In this document: piece by piece, positions 41,889-50,524 of the stretch
How the letters are laid out: each line of letters begins with the position of its first letter
Numbering within the stretch: position 1 is the stretch's first letter
Source: an uncultured Alistipes sp.
Lineage (GTDB): Bacteria; Bacteroidota; Bacteroidia; Bacteroidales; Rikenellaceae
Assembly (NCBI GenBank): GCA_900541585.1
Contig: UQKD01000021.1
Span: 1-56,861, forward strand
Direction: 5' to 3'
Length of the DNA: 56,861 bases
The notes under the pieces: model-generated
What the model saw: the letters and a program-made list of their open reading frames with translations, nothing else
What the model was told of the DNA's origin: nothing
The model's database searches: none
Position numbers and translations under genes: made by a program

Positions 41889-44800
41889 GTGAGAGCGAAG
41901 ATTCTGAATGCGAGCGCCGGGTCGGGAAAGACCTACCAGCTGGCCTACAAATACGTCCGCGACGTGATCGGCCAGCCCGGTCTCTACCGCCATATCCTTG
42001 CCGTGACCTTCACGAACAAGGCCACCGAGGAGATGAAATCGCGCATCCTGAAGGAGATTCACTGCCTGGCCTCCGGCGCCGCAAGCCCCTATCTGGCAAA
42101 CCTCTGCCGCGAGCTGTCGCTCGACGAGCGTTCAGTGCGCAAACGCGCCGCCGAGGTGCGTTCGAAAATCCTGCACGACTACTCGCGTTTCACGGTGCTG
42201 ACGATCGACACCTTCTTCCAGCGTATCCTGCGGGCCTTCATCAAGGAGCTGGGCATCGACCTCAATTACAACGTCGAGATCGAGACGGCGTCGGTGCTGT
42301 CGAAGGGCGCCGACACGCTCATCGAGCAGATCACCGTCGACCGCGACCTGCAACGCTGGCTCACGGAGTTCGTGCAGGAACGCATCGACGAGGGCCGCAA
42401 ATGGGACGTCCGCGACGGCATCCTTTCGCTGGGCGGCGAACTGTTCAAGGAGAAGAACAAGGACGCGCTGTCGGTGCCGCGCCCGCGCGAGGAGCTGGGC
42501 CGGATCGTATCGCGCGCCACGGCGCAGGCCGAGGCGACGAAAAAGCTGTTGCAGGAAACCGCCGCAAAGGCCGTCGGAATTATCTCCCGGGCCGGGCTTA
42601 CGGCCGCCGACTTCTCGGGCAAGAGCCGCAGTTTCGCCAACTGGTTCTTCTCGGTGGCCGCGGGCGAGCTGAAACCCTACGGCGCGACGGTGGCCAAAAT
42701 GGCCGCCGCGCCCGAGGGCTGGGGCGCCAAGGGGTCGCCCGCGCAGGCGCTGGCCCCCGAGCTGCAGCCCCTGCTGCGCGAGATGTGCGACATCTACGAC
42801 GCCAACCGCAAGAGCTGGAACACCTGCGACCTGCTGCGCGAAAACTACCGCAGTTTCGCCCTGCTGTCGGACCTCTACAAACGGGTGCAGCAGCTGTGCG
42901 ACGAGCAGAACACGATGCTCCTCTCGGAAACCAAATACGTCCTCTCGGAGTTCATCGGCCACAACGACGCGCCGTTCATCTACGAGAAGGTGGGCAACCG
43001 TTTCGAACGCTTCATGATCGACGAATTCCAGGACACCTCCCTGAAAGAGTGGGAAAACTTCCTGCCCCTGCTGCAAAACGCCATGGCGCAGTCCGCGGAG
43101 ACCTCGGTGCTGATCGTGGGCGACATCAAGCAGTCGATCTACCGCTGGCGGGGCGGCGACTGGAAAATCCTCCACGGCAAGGCCCAGCAGGCGCTGGGCG
43201 CAGGCGACACCGAAGTCGAGGTGCTGCGCGAGAACTGGCGGAGCCTCCCCGCGGTGGTGGCCTTCAACAACCGCATCATCGAACGGATCGTCGCCGCGGA
43301 CAACCGCGCACTGAACGAAACCCTCGCAAAGGCCTCCGAAGAGGGTTCCGTCGATCCGGCGGAGGCCGCCGCGTTGCGCGACACCCTCGCCGACGCCTAC
43401 CGCGGACACGCCCAGACGCCGCGCCGCAAGGCCGAACACCCGGGCTACGTCTCGGTCGAGACCTTCGCCGAGCGGCCACCCGTCGTGGAGCGTATCTGCG
43501 CGCTGATCGACAAGGGGTTCCGGCCGTGCGACATCATGATCCTCGTGCGCGGGGCCACCGACGGCGCGAAGGTCGCCGCCGAACTGCTCGACTTCAAACG
43601 CCGCAACGAGGAGCCGCGCTACCGTTTCGACGTGATGACCCAGGAGGCCCTGATCGTGGGCAACGCCCCCGTCAGCTCGTTCATCGCCGCAGCCCTGCGG
43701 CTGGCGCTCAACCCCGACGACTCGCTCTCGCGGGCCGTCTACAACCACTACCTCGGCCATCCGTTCGACCGGCCGCTCGACGCCCCGGAACGCGACTTCT
43801 TCCGCTCGGTGCGGCTTCTGTCGCCCGAGGAGGCGTTCGAACGGATCGTCATGCGCCACGCCCTTCAGGGCGACCGCCGGCAGACGGCCTATCTGCAGGC
43901 CATCCACGAGCAGATCATCTCGTTCTGCGCGACGAAGATCGCCGACATCGCGCTGTTCCTCCGCTGGTGGGAGGAGACGGGCAAGAACCGCTCGCTGTCG
44001 GTCGACGAGAGCGCCACGACGGTCGAGATCACCACCATCCACAAGGCCAAGGGACTTGAAAAGCGGGCCGTGCTCATCCCCTACTGCTCGTGGCCGTTGG
44101 ACCCCAAGTCGAGCGGCACGGTGCAGAACATCGTCTGGGCCGAGGCCCGCGGCGGCGGAGCCGAGGAGATCGGCCGCTTCCCGGTGAGGTACAAGAAGGC
44201 GATGGCCGAATCGGGCTTCTCGCCGGAGTACTACCGCGAACTGGTCTACGCCCACGTCGACAACGTGAACCTGCTGTACGTGGCCCTCACGCGCGCCGCC
44301 GAGTCGCTGCACGTCTTCATCCCGCAGAAGGGCGGCCGCACGGTCGGGGGACTGCTGCTCCAGAGCATCGCAACCGACGGCGACAAGGCCCTGCTGGGCG
44401 ACTTCGAAGGACGCCGCACCGCCGACGAGACGGGCGAACACTTCGCCTTCGGGGAGTTCGCGGGTCCCGTCGCGGGCGGTTCGAAACGCTCCGAGGCCGA
44501 GCACGTCATCCTGGAGGAGTATCCCACGGCGCAGGCCGACCTGCGGCTGCGGCTCCCCTCGCAGCGCTATTTCGAGGACGGCGGCGAGGTCGAACTCTCG
44601 CCCCGGAACCTCGGCATCCTGATGCACAAGGCCTTCGAGCAGGCCGACGACGAGGCCGAGATCCACGAGGCCGTGCGCGGCATGCAGGCCGACGGCACGC
44701 TGTCCGAAGCCGAGGCCGCGACCCTGCGGCAGATGATCGCCCGGGCCTTGGAACACCCCGAGGTGCGCGAATGGTTCGGCGGAGGCTGGGAGCGCGTGCG

Positions 44801-45035
44801 CAACGAGAACGAAATCATCATCCCCGGCAGAGAGTCGACACGGCGTCCCGACCGCGTGATGATCGACGGACGGCGGGCCGTCGTCGTCGACTACAAATTC
44901 GGCCTGCGCGACGCCGAACGCTACCGCCGGCAGATGCGCGAATACCTCCGCCTGCTGGGCGAAATGGGTTATGCCCCGGCCGAGGGCTATCTGTGGTACG
45001 TGAAACTGGGAACGATTGAAAAAGTAGAGCCATGA
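41889..45035 (+). CDS. AddA-like UvrD-family helicase/nuclease
   Basis: A 1048-residue SF1 helicase with a C-terminal nuclease domain. Walker A is NASAGSGKT (7-15); motif II is MIDEFQDTS; the Q-like and other motifs include AVTFTNKATEEMK, IVGDIKQSIYRWRGGD, TTIHKAKGLE and LLYVALTRA. The C-terminal RecB-like nuclease has MIDGRRAVVVDYKFG near ~990. It would unwind and resect DNA ends with the AddB-like subunit. The start is a GTG at 41889; no earlier ATG is in frame after the promoter region. Its stop overlaps the ABC transporter ATG (ATGA). Confidence 0.9.
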   Translation: MRAKILNASAGSGKTYQLAYKYVRDVIGQPGLYRHILAVTFTNKATEEMKSRILKEIHCLASGAASPYLANLCRELSLDERSVRKRAAEVRSKILHDYSRFTVLTIDTFFQRILRAFIKELGIDLNYNVEIETASVLSKGADTLIEQITVDRDLQRWLTEFVQERIDEGRKWDVRDGILSLGGELFKEKNKDALSVPRPREELGRIVSRATAQAEATKKLLQETAAKAVGIISRAGLTAADFSGKSRSFANWFFSVAAGELKPYGATVAKMAAAPEGWGAKGSPAQALAPELQPLLREMCDIYDANRKSWNTCDLLRENYRSFALLSDLYKRVQQLCDEQNTMLLSETKYVLSEFIGHNDAPFIYEKVGNRFERFMIDEFQDTSLKEWENFLPLLQNAMAQSAETSVLIVGDIKQSIYRWRGGDWKILHGKAQQALGAGDTEVEVLRENWRSLPAVVAFNNRIIERIVAADNRALNETLAKASEEGSVDPAEAAALRDTLADAYRGHAQTPRRKAEHPGYVSVETFAERPPVVERICALIDKGFRPCDIMILVRGATDGAKVAAELLDFKRRNEEPRYRFDVMTQEALIVGNAPVSSFIAAALRLALNPDDSLSRAVYNHYLGHPFDRPLDAPERDFFRSVRLLSPEEAFERIVMRHALQGDRRQTAYLQAIHEQIISFCATKIADIALFLRWWEETGKNRSLSVDESATTVEITTIHKAKGLEKRAVLIPYCSWPLDPKSSGTVQNIVWAEARGGGAEEIGRFPVRYKKAMAESGFSPEYYRELVYAHVDNVNLLYVALTRAAESLHVFIPQKGGRTVGGLLLQSIATDGDKALLGDFEGRRTADETGEHFAFGEFAGPVAGGSKRSEAEHVILEEYPTAQADLRLRLPSQRYFEDGGEVELSPRNLGILMHKAFEQADDEAEIHEAVRGMQADGTLSEAEAATLRQMIARALEHPEVREWFGGGWERVRNENEIIIPGRESTRRPDRVMIDGRRAVVVDYKFGLRDAERYRRQMREYLRLLGEMGYAPAEGYLWYVKLGTIEKVEP

Positions 45036-46729
45036 GAAGCATCCTCCGAAGCCTTCCCGCCGCATTCCGCCGCCGGGGCCTCCGCATCGCCGCGACCCTC
45101 GTGCTGCGCGCCGTGCTGAACCTGGCGGGACTGGCGGCCCTGCTGCCGGTGCTGACGCTGGTGCTCGATCCCGCGGGATTCGAGGGCGGCGGGCCGCTGG
45201 CCAGGGTCTACGCCTGGTCGGGCGTCGCCTCGCCGCGCACGTTCGCACTCGCGGTCTGCGGGGCCGTCTTGGCGTTCATCGCCCTCAAATGCGGCGTCAA
45301 CTTCCTGCTCGCACGCGCCGAACGCCGCTACATCTACGACCTCTACCGCACCCTCTCGCGCCGCCTCTACATCGCCTACCACGACCGGGGGCTGGCCTTC
45401 ATCAACAATTCGAACTCCTCGGTGCTGGCGCGCAACGTCAACGTCGTCTGCCTGGCATTCGCCGCCGGGGTCCTGCGCCCCGCCGCCGCGATGATCGCCG
45501 AAGCGATGCTCTTCGTCCTGCTGTTCGCTTCGCTGGCCCTCTACACGCCCCTCGCGGCGCTGCTCTCCGTCGCGATCTTCCTCCCCGCGGTGTGGCTCTA
45601 CTACGCGCTGGTCCGCAACCGCATCAACCGTTACGGCGAACTGGAGAACCGCGCCCAGCGCGAGAAGTCGCGCCTCGTGGCCGAGACCTTCCGGGGATAC
45701 GCCGACATCGAATTGAGCGGCGCCTTCCCGGGGATGCTCCGCGCCTTCGACCGCACGATGAACGAAGTGGTGCGCACCCGCTCGCGCGAGGCCGACATCG
45801 GCCAGCTGCCCCAGCTGTTCACCGAGATCGGGCTTGCCGCGGGCATGGCCCTGCTGGCGGCCGTGAGTTTCGGCGGCGGGCAGTCGCAGCTGCTGTTCGG
45901 CGTCTTCGCCGTGGCGGCCCTGCGGCTGATGCCCTCCGTGCGCGGCATCATGTCGGGCTGGGCCACGATCCGCTACAACCGCTACACCATTCCCATCCTG
46001 CGCGAAGCGGCCCTCCACGAGCCGGACTCCGCGCACCCCGGGGTTCCGACGCGCGAAACGCTGCCCTTCGAGCGCGAAATCTCGGTCCGCAGCCTCTCGT
46101 TCCGCTTCACCGAAGAGAGCCGGGACCTTTTCCGCGGCCTCACGTTCACCATCCGCAGGGGCGAACGCATCGGCATCCGCGGAGCGTCGGGCGTAGGCAA
46201 GACCACCCTTTTCAACCTCCTGCTGGGCCTTTACGAACCCACATCGGGAGAAATCACCGTCGACGGCACACCCCTCACCGCCGCAAACCGCCGGGCATGG
46301 CAGAACCGCATCGGCTATGTCTCGCAACACCTGTTCCTCACCGACGGAACGCTTGCGGCCAACGTCGCGCCGGGTGTCCCGGCCGCCGAAATCGACCGCC
46401 GGCGGGTCGCCGAAGCCCTCGAAGCGGCCCAGCTGGGCGGATTCGTCGCCTCGCTGCCCCGGGGGATCGACACCCCCGTCGGCGAATGCGGCAGCCGCCT
46501 CTCGGGCGGACAGCGGCAGCGCATCGGCATCGCACGCGCCCTCTACCGACGTGCCGACGTGCTTTTCTTCGACGAGGCGACCTCGGCGCTCGACAGCCGC
46601 ACCGAAGGGGAGATCAACCGTTCGATCGCCTCGATCGCCGCGCGAAACCCGGGTCTTACGCTGCTGGTGATCGCCCACCGCGAAACCTCGCTCGAATACT
46701 GTGACCGAATCATAACACTGGAAGGATAA
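45032..46729 (+). CDS. ABC exporter (fused membrane and ATPase domains)
   Basis: A 565-residue half-transporter that should work as a dimer in the inner membrane. The N-terminal ~310 residues hold about six membrane segments; the ATPase follows, with Walker A GASGVGKTTLFNLLLG (~384), signature LSGGQRQRIGIARAL (~490), Walker B VLFFDEATSALD and the switch His in IAHRE. It is of the lipid/peptide exporter class. It is coupled to addA by an ATGA overlap, though its job is more likely linked to the downstream kinase and peptidase genes. Confidence 0.92.
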   Translation: MRSILRSLPAAFRRRGLRIAATLVLRAVLNLAGLAALLPVLTLVLDPAGFEGGGPLARVYAWSGVASPRTFALAVCGAVLAFIALKCGVNFLLARAERRYIYDLYRTLSRRLYIAYHDRGLAFINNSNSSVLARNVNVVCLAFAAGVLRPAAAMIAEAMLFVLLFASLALYTPLAALLSVAIFLPAVWLYYALVRNRINRYGELENRAQREKSRLVAETFRGYADIELSGAFPGMLRAFDRTMNEVVRTRSREADIGQLPQLFTEIGLAAGMALLAAVSFGGGQSQLLFGVFAVAALRLMPSVRGIMSGWATIRYNRYTIPILREAALHEPDSAHPGVPTRETLPFEREISVRSLSFRFTEESRDLFRGLTFTIRRGERIGIRGASGVGKTTLFNLLLGLYEPTSGEITVDGTPLTAANRRAWQNRIGYVSQHLFLTDGTLAANVAPGVPAAEIDRRRVAEALEAAQLGGFVASLPRGIDTPVGECGSRLSGGQRQRIGIARALYRRADVLFFDEATSALDSRTEGEINRSIASIAARNPGLTLLVIAHRETSLEYCDRIITLEG

Positions 46730-46730
46730 G

Positions 46731-46916
46731 ATGAAGAATCGGAGGCCATCGCATATTCCCATCTGCCAACCGCTGCCGAGCGCTGTTTCCGATGCCTGCG
46801 GCATCATTTACAAATCTGCCCTCACTCCGACCCTCACTCGGAGAGGGAGATGGCGTACGATTCACCCGGTCCGTACGATAGAGTATATCTTTGCACCCCC
46901 TGTGCGAAAAAAATGA
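46731..46916 (+). CDS. Questionable 61-codon ORF between exporter and kinase
   Basis: ATG at 46731 lies 1 base after the exporter stop, and the TGA at 46914-46916 overlaps the kinase ATG by 4 bases, a perfect operon fit. The translated peptide is basic and Pro/Thr-rich (SALTPTLTRRGRW in the middle) with two Cys. Against it: the DNA contains a repeat-like hairpin (CTCCGA...TCGGAG near 46,827-46,845) and a good -7 promoter element at 46886, both usual for spacers. It could be a precursor peptide or simply intergenic DNA. Confidence 0.25.
   Translation: MKNRRPSHIPICQPLPSAVSDACGIIYKSALTPTLTRRGRWRTIHPVRTIEYIFAPPVRKK
46886..46893 (+). promoter_or_regulatory. -7 element before the kinase gene
   Basis: TATCTTTG matches TAnnTTTG exactly, 19 bases before the ATG at 46913, so the kinase-peptidase pair can be transcribed separately from the exporter. 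Confidence 0.55.
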
Positions 46917-47803
46917 ACGCTAACGAACGCCTTATGAATTACACGATTGCCAATATCCGCGTCTCCCTGCCCGACGCCTGCACGGGAGAGCATTTCACCC
47001 GGGCCCTGCACCCGTTCCAAACGACGGAGTACGGCCCTGCGGACCTCGCGCTGGAGATCGTCCCCCGGATTCCGAACGAAACCGGCTACCGCGAACTCAA
47101 CAGCTTCGAGTTCACCGACGCCGATGCCGACTGCCGTTTCGGCGCCGACGCGGCGGGTTATCTGCTCGAAATGACACCCCGCGACGGCAGTGCCCCGGCC
47201 CGCTACCGCATGGCCTACGGCGCCACAGAAGCCCGGAGCGACATCACCCCCGGGCACAACCCCGCGCTGTTCCGGTTCGGGGTCTGGATCCTTTTCAACA
47301 TCGCGGCGCTGCCCCGCGGGGCCGTGGCCTTCCACTCCTCGGTGATCCGCTACCGCGGCCGGGGAGTGCTGTTCCTCGGCGAATCGGGAACGGGCAAAAG
47401 CACCCACACGCGGCTGTGGCGCGAGCATATCCCGGGCGCGGAACTGCTCAACGACGACAGCCCGATCATCCGGGCCACGGACAGCGAGGCCTTCGTCCAC
47501 GGTTCGCCGTGGAGCGGCAAGACGCCCTGCTACCGCAACGAACGTTGCCCGATAGCCGCCGTCGTACGGCTCTCGCAGGCCCCGCACAACCGCATCCGCC
47601 GCCTGCGGCCGATCGAATCCATCGGAGCCTTGCTCCCCTCCGCACCCCCGGCCTTCGCCCGCGACGAGCGGCTTTCGGACGACACCTGCAACCTGCTCTC
47701 GCGGGTGATCGCCCAGGTTCCCGTCTACCACCTGGAGTGCCTGCCCGACGCGGCGGCGGCGCAGCTCGCCTGCGACACGGTTTTCAACGGTAAGGCGCTA
47801 TGA
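46913..47803 (+). CDS. HprK-like P-loop kinase
   Basis: A 296-residue cytosolic protein from the ATG at 46913. Residues ~135-190 match the HPr kinase/PEP-carboxykinase-like fold: GAVAFHSSVIRYRGRGVLFL, P-loop GESGTGKST (156-164), then LLNDDSPIIR with Asp181-Asp182. The N-terminal ~120 residues are not like HprK and have no clear family. HprK-like proteins in peptide-maturation loci phosphorylate serine in small peptides, so a peptide substrate is possible. The stop overlaps the next ATG (ATGA). Confidence 0.8.
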   Translation: MNANERLMNYTIANIRVSLPDACTGEHFTRALHPFQTTEYGPADLALEIVPRIPNETGYRELNSFEFTDADADCRFGADAAGYLLEMTPRDGSAPARYRMAYGATEARSDITPGHNPALFRFGVWILFNIAALPRGAVAFHSSVIRYRGRGVLFLGESGTGKSTHTRLWREHIPGAELLNDDSPIIRATDSEAFVHGSPWSGKTPCYRNERCPIAAVVRLSQAPHNRIRRLRPIESIGALLPSAPPAFARDERLSDDTCNLLSRVIAQVPVYHLECLPDAAAAQLACDTVFNGKAL

Positions 47804-48252
47804 TCCTGCTCCCCAACCAGCTCTTTTTCGCCGAGGTCGAGGCGATGCTCGCCGAAGGCCGCGAGGTTCAGATCCGCATGAAGGGCCACAGCATGCGGCC
47901 CCTGCTGCGCAGCGAACGCGACCGGGTCGTGCTGGCGCCCTGCACCGACCCCGCGCGCCTGCAACCGGGCGACGTGGTGCTGTTCCGCTGCTGCGGCCGC
48001 CACATCCTCCACCGCATCGTCCGCCGCGACGGCGAGCGCCTCACGCTCGCGGGCGACGGGAACTACCGCATCACGGAACAGTGCACGACGCGCGACGTCA
48101 TCGGCGTTGTCATACGGGTTATCCGCGCCTCGGGCCGCACCGTCGGCTGCGACTCCCCCGGCTGGCGGCTCCGGTCGCGCCTCTGGCTCGCGATCCCGCC
48201 CTGGCTGCGGCGGCAGGTGCTGCGCGTGCTCTGGCATTCGGGCTGGAAATGA
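47800..48252 (+). CDS. S24/S26-family (signal-peptidase-like) serine peptidase
   Basis: A 150-residue small peptidase. The serine of the S26/LexA fold is in GHSMRPLLR (~Ser31), and the second conserved strand is RLQPGDVVLFRCCGRHILHRIV followed by GDGNYRITE. The basic partner residue is not obvious: the usual Lys is replaced by an Arg/His-rich segment. The C-terminal ~30 residues are a basic amphipathic or membrane-associating helix (RLWLAIPPWLRRQVLRVLW). In Bacteroidetes such peptidases often sit beside HprK-like kinases and ABC exporters. Likely processes a small peptide; substrate unknown. Confidence 0.75.
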   Translation: MILLPNQLFFAEVEAMLAEGREVQIRMKGHSMRPLLRSERDRVVLAPCTDPARLQPGDVVLFRCCGRHILHRIVRRDGERLTLAGDGNYRITEQCTTRDVIGVVIRVIRASGRTVGCDSPGWRLRSRLWLAIPPWLRRQVLRVLWHSGWK

Positions 48253-48282
48253 AAAAAGCAGGGCTTTGAAAGCCCTGCTTTT
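48252..48282. terminator. Intrinsic terminator after the peptidase gene
   Basis: AAGCAGGGCTT and AAGCCCTGCTT form an 11-bp perfect stem with a 3-base loop, with A tracts before and T4 after. It ends the exporter-kinase-peptidase transcript. Confidence 0.9.
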
Positions 48283-48361
48283 CCGTCGTGACGTTTTCGA
48301 AGTCCCGGGGAACTCCGAATGGATGTGCCGAACTCCTTGTGTTTTTAATTTTAGAGAAGCT

Positions 48362-48415
48362 GGTTTGCACTTAAACGAAGCACGGCGCGGATAGGTAGTA
48401 CCGAAGTAACAAGCG
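48362..48415. repeat. Stem-loop repeat, copy B (truncated)
   Basis: GGTTTGCACTTAAACGAAG (48362-48380) matches the left end of copy A (two changes), followed by CGGATAGGTAGTA (48388-48400), the core with one change. The right arm is missing; copy C begins directly after it. Confidence 0.65.
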
Positions 48416-48416
48416 T

Positions 48417-48540
48417 GTTTTTGATTTTAAGCGAGAGAGTTTCGTGCATCGCGAAAAAAATCCCCGGATGGGTAGTACCGGAGTACGTCCCGTTCGGGGA
48501 TTTGAGGAATGTGCGGAAATACCCGCTTAAAATCGAAAAC
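48417..48540. repeat. Stem-loop repeat, copy C
   Basis: Outer arms GTTTTTGATTTTAAGCG (48417-48433) and CGCTTAAAATCGAAAAC (48524-48540) are inverted with one mismatch. The inner stem has 21-base arms (48458-48478 and 48483-48503) with a 4-base loop and the same core as copy A: CGGATGGGTAGTA (48465-48477) and TACGTCCC (48484-48491). It ends at the stop codon of tsf. On the minus strand it is the 3' untranslated region of the tsf transcript. Confidence 0.78.
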
Positions 48541-49370
48541 TATTCGCCCAGCGCGAACCGCTTGTATGCGACAACCGTAGCGTCCTTGTCCGCCTTGTGG
48601 ATGTAGTCGGCGATCGATTCCTTCTCGCCTACCACCGGCTGTGCCAGCAGCGTGTTCTCCTCGAAGAACTTGCGCATCTTGCCTTCGGCGATCTTCTCCA
48701 GAATGGCTTCGGGCTTGTTGGCGTTCTTGGGATCCTGCTTCATGGCCTCCACGGCGATCTTGCGCTCGTGCTCCACGACCTCTGCGGGGCAGTCTGCCTC
48801 CGAGATCGAAACGGGAGCCATAGCCGTAGCCTGCATCGTGACGGTGTGGGCGACCTCGGCGGGAATCTCCTTGTTGAAGCCCAGGATCGTACCCAGCTTC
48901 TTGTTGAAGTGCACGTAAGCGGCGCAGTAGGGAGCCTCGATGCGGCCGTAGTAAGCCAGCTCGATCTTCTCGCCCGTCTGACCCGATTTCTCGGTCACCA
49001 TCTCCTCGACGGTGCGGCCTTCGTCGTTCTTCGAAGCCATCAGCGCATCGCGGTCGGCAGCGTCGTTCTTCACGGCGACCTCCAGCATGGCCTCGGCCGA
49101 AGCCGCATACTCGGAGTTCTGGGCCACGAAGTCGGTCTCGCACGCCAGGCAGAGGATGTAAGCCTTCTGGCCTACGATCTTCGTAACGACGACACCCTCG
49201 GTAGCGGTGCGGTCGGCGCGCTTGGCGACGATGAGCTTGCCCTTCTCGCGGATAATGTCCTGAGCGCGTGCAAAATCACCTTCGGCTTCGATAAGGGCCT
49301 TCTTGCAGTCCATCATACCGGCACCGGTCATTTTGCGGAGCTTCATTACATCAGCAGCTTTGATTTCCAT
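48540..49370 (-). CDS. tsf: Translation elongation factor Ts
   Basis: A 276-residue guanine-nucleotide exchange factor for EF-Tu. The N-terminal UBA-like domain begins MEIKAADVMKLRKMTGAGMMDCKKALIEAEGD, shown here in part as KMTGAGMMDCKKAL; the core has YILCLACETDFVAQN, the usual EF-Tu-contact region. Normal length. It follows rpsB by 36 bases in the conserved order rplM-rpsI-rpsB-tsf, and its 3' end is immediately next to stem-loop repeat C. Confidence 0.98.
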   Translation of the reverse strand: MEIKAADVMKLRKMTGAGMMDCKKALIEAEGDFARAQDIIREKGKLIVAKRADRTATEGVVVTKIVGQKAYILCLACETDFVAQNSEYAASAEAMLEVAVKNDAADRDALMASKNDEGRTVEEMVTEKSGQTGEKIELAYYGRIEAPYCAAYVHFNKKLGTILGFNKEIPAEVAHTVTMQATAMAPVSISEADCPAEVVEHERKIAVEAMKQDPKNANKPEAILEKIAEGKMRKFFEENTLLAQPVVGEKESIADYIHKADKDATVVAYKRFALGE

Positions 49371-49406
49371 AATCTTGTCCTTTCTCTATAAGGTTCGTAA
49401 ATACAA

Positions 49407-50339
49407 TTATTCTGCCTTTTCCTCGGCGGCCTCGGCAACGGCTTCGGCTGCTTCTGCAACAACTTCGGCTGCTTCTGCGGGAGCGGCAGCAGGCTCCTCG
49501 TAGGGAGTCTCGACAGCGGCTACAACCTCTGCCACGGCAGCCTCCTCGGCATCGATCGCAGCCTTCACGGCCTTCTTGATGCGGGGCTTGCCCTCTTTCT
49601 TAACGGTTGCACCTTCGGCGTCAGCCTCCTGTGCCTCCTTCTCCTTTTCGAGCTTGCGCTCCTCGGTGCCCTCGGCGATAGCGGCGCACATGGCTTCGAG
49701 AACCACGGCGATCGACTTGGTGGCATCGTCATTTGCAGGGATAACGTAATCAATGTCGGTCGGATCACAACAAGTGTCTACCATTGCAAATACGGGGATG
49801 CTGAGGCGCTTGGCCTCCTTCACGGCGTTGGACTCCTTCTGCACGTCCACGACGAACAGAGCCGCCGGAAGACGCGTCAGGTCGGCGATCGAGCCGAGGT
49901 TCTTCTCCAGTTTCGCACGCTGGCGGGAGATCTGGAGTTTTTCGCGCTTGGAGAAATTATCGAACGTGCCGTCGGTCGCCATCTTGTCGATGGTGGACAT
50001 TTTCTTGACGGCTTTACGTATGGTGGGGAAGTTTGTCAGCATACCGCCTGCCCAACGCTCTGTGACGTAAGGCATACCGACGGCTGCCACCTTTTCGGCA
50101 ACAATGTCCTTGGCCTGTTTCTTGGTCGCTACGAACAGCACGCGGCGACCGCTCTTGGCGATCTGCTTGATGGCCGCAGCAGCCTCATCGATCTTCAGGA
50201 CGGTTTTGTGCAGGTCGATGATGTGGATGCCGTTCTTCTCCATGAAGATGTAAGGAGCCATTTTGGGGTTCCATTTGCGCTTCAGGTGACCGAAGTGCGC
50301 ACCGGCTTCCAGTAATGTATTAAAATCTGTACGTGACAT
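49407..50339 (-). CDS. rpsB: 30S ribosomal protein S2
   Basis: A 310-residue ribosomal protein. The N-terminal and core regions are canonical (LLEAGAHFGHLKRKWNPKMA, FVATKKQAKDIVAE, ERWAGGMLTNFPTI, PVFAMVDTCCDPTDIDYVIP). The last ~85 residues are an Ala/Glu/Lys-rich extension (EKEKEAQEADAEGA, then EAAEVVAEAAEAVAEAAEEK), longer than in E. coli and likely flexible; such tails are seen in Bacteroidetes S2. Co-transcribed with tsf. Confidence 0.98.
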   Translation of the reverse strand: MSRTDFNTLLEAGAHFGHLKRKWNPKMAPYIFMEKNGIHIIDLHKTVLKIDEAAAAIKQIAKSGRRVLFVATKKQAKDIVAEKVAAVGMPYVTERWAGGMLTNFPTIRKAVKKMSTIDKMATDGTFDNFSKREKLQISRQRAKLEKNLGSIADLTRLPAALFVVDVQKESNAVKEAKRLSIPVFAMVDTCCDPTDIDYVIPANDDATKSIAVVLEAMCAAIAEGTEERKLEKEKEAQEADAEGATVKKEGKPRIKKAVKAAIDAEEAAVAEVVAAVETPYEEPAAAPAEAAEVVAEAAEAVAEAAEEKAE

Positions 50340-50524
50340 TTTAATTCGATTCGTTGATTAATTTTAATTCTCTTTTCTTCAACCCTCCGGGTAGCGGCCT
50401 GGCCGGTCCCGGGGAGTTTTCCGCGGCGCGGCAACCGGGCGGTAATACGCGAATATATAATATATAGGTAGTCCGCTGGGTTTGGAACCGACGCCGTGCG
50501 TTGCCGAAATTCCGGTCGTGCGTA

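Noticed and set aside
42132..45248. 1038-codon minus-strand open frame across addA
   Set aside because: Antisense shadow of a well-supported helicase; it lacks any domain pattern and uses unusual residue composition.
46805..46860. Hairpin CTCCGA...TCGGAG as a terminator of the exporter gene
   Set aside because: It has a weak 6-bp stem and is not followed by a T tract; it more resembles a dispersed GC repeat.
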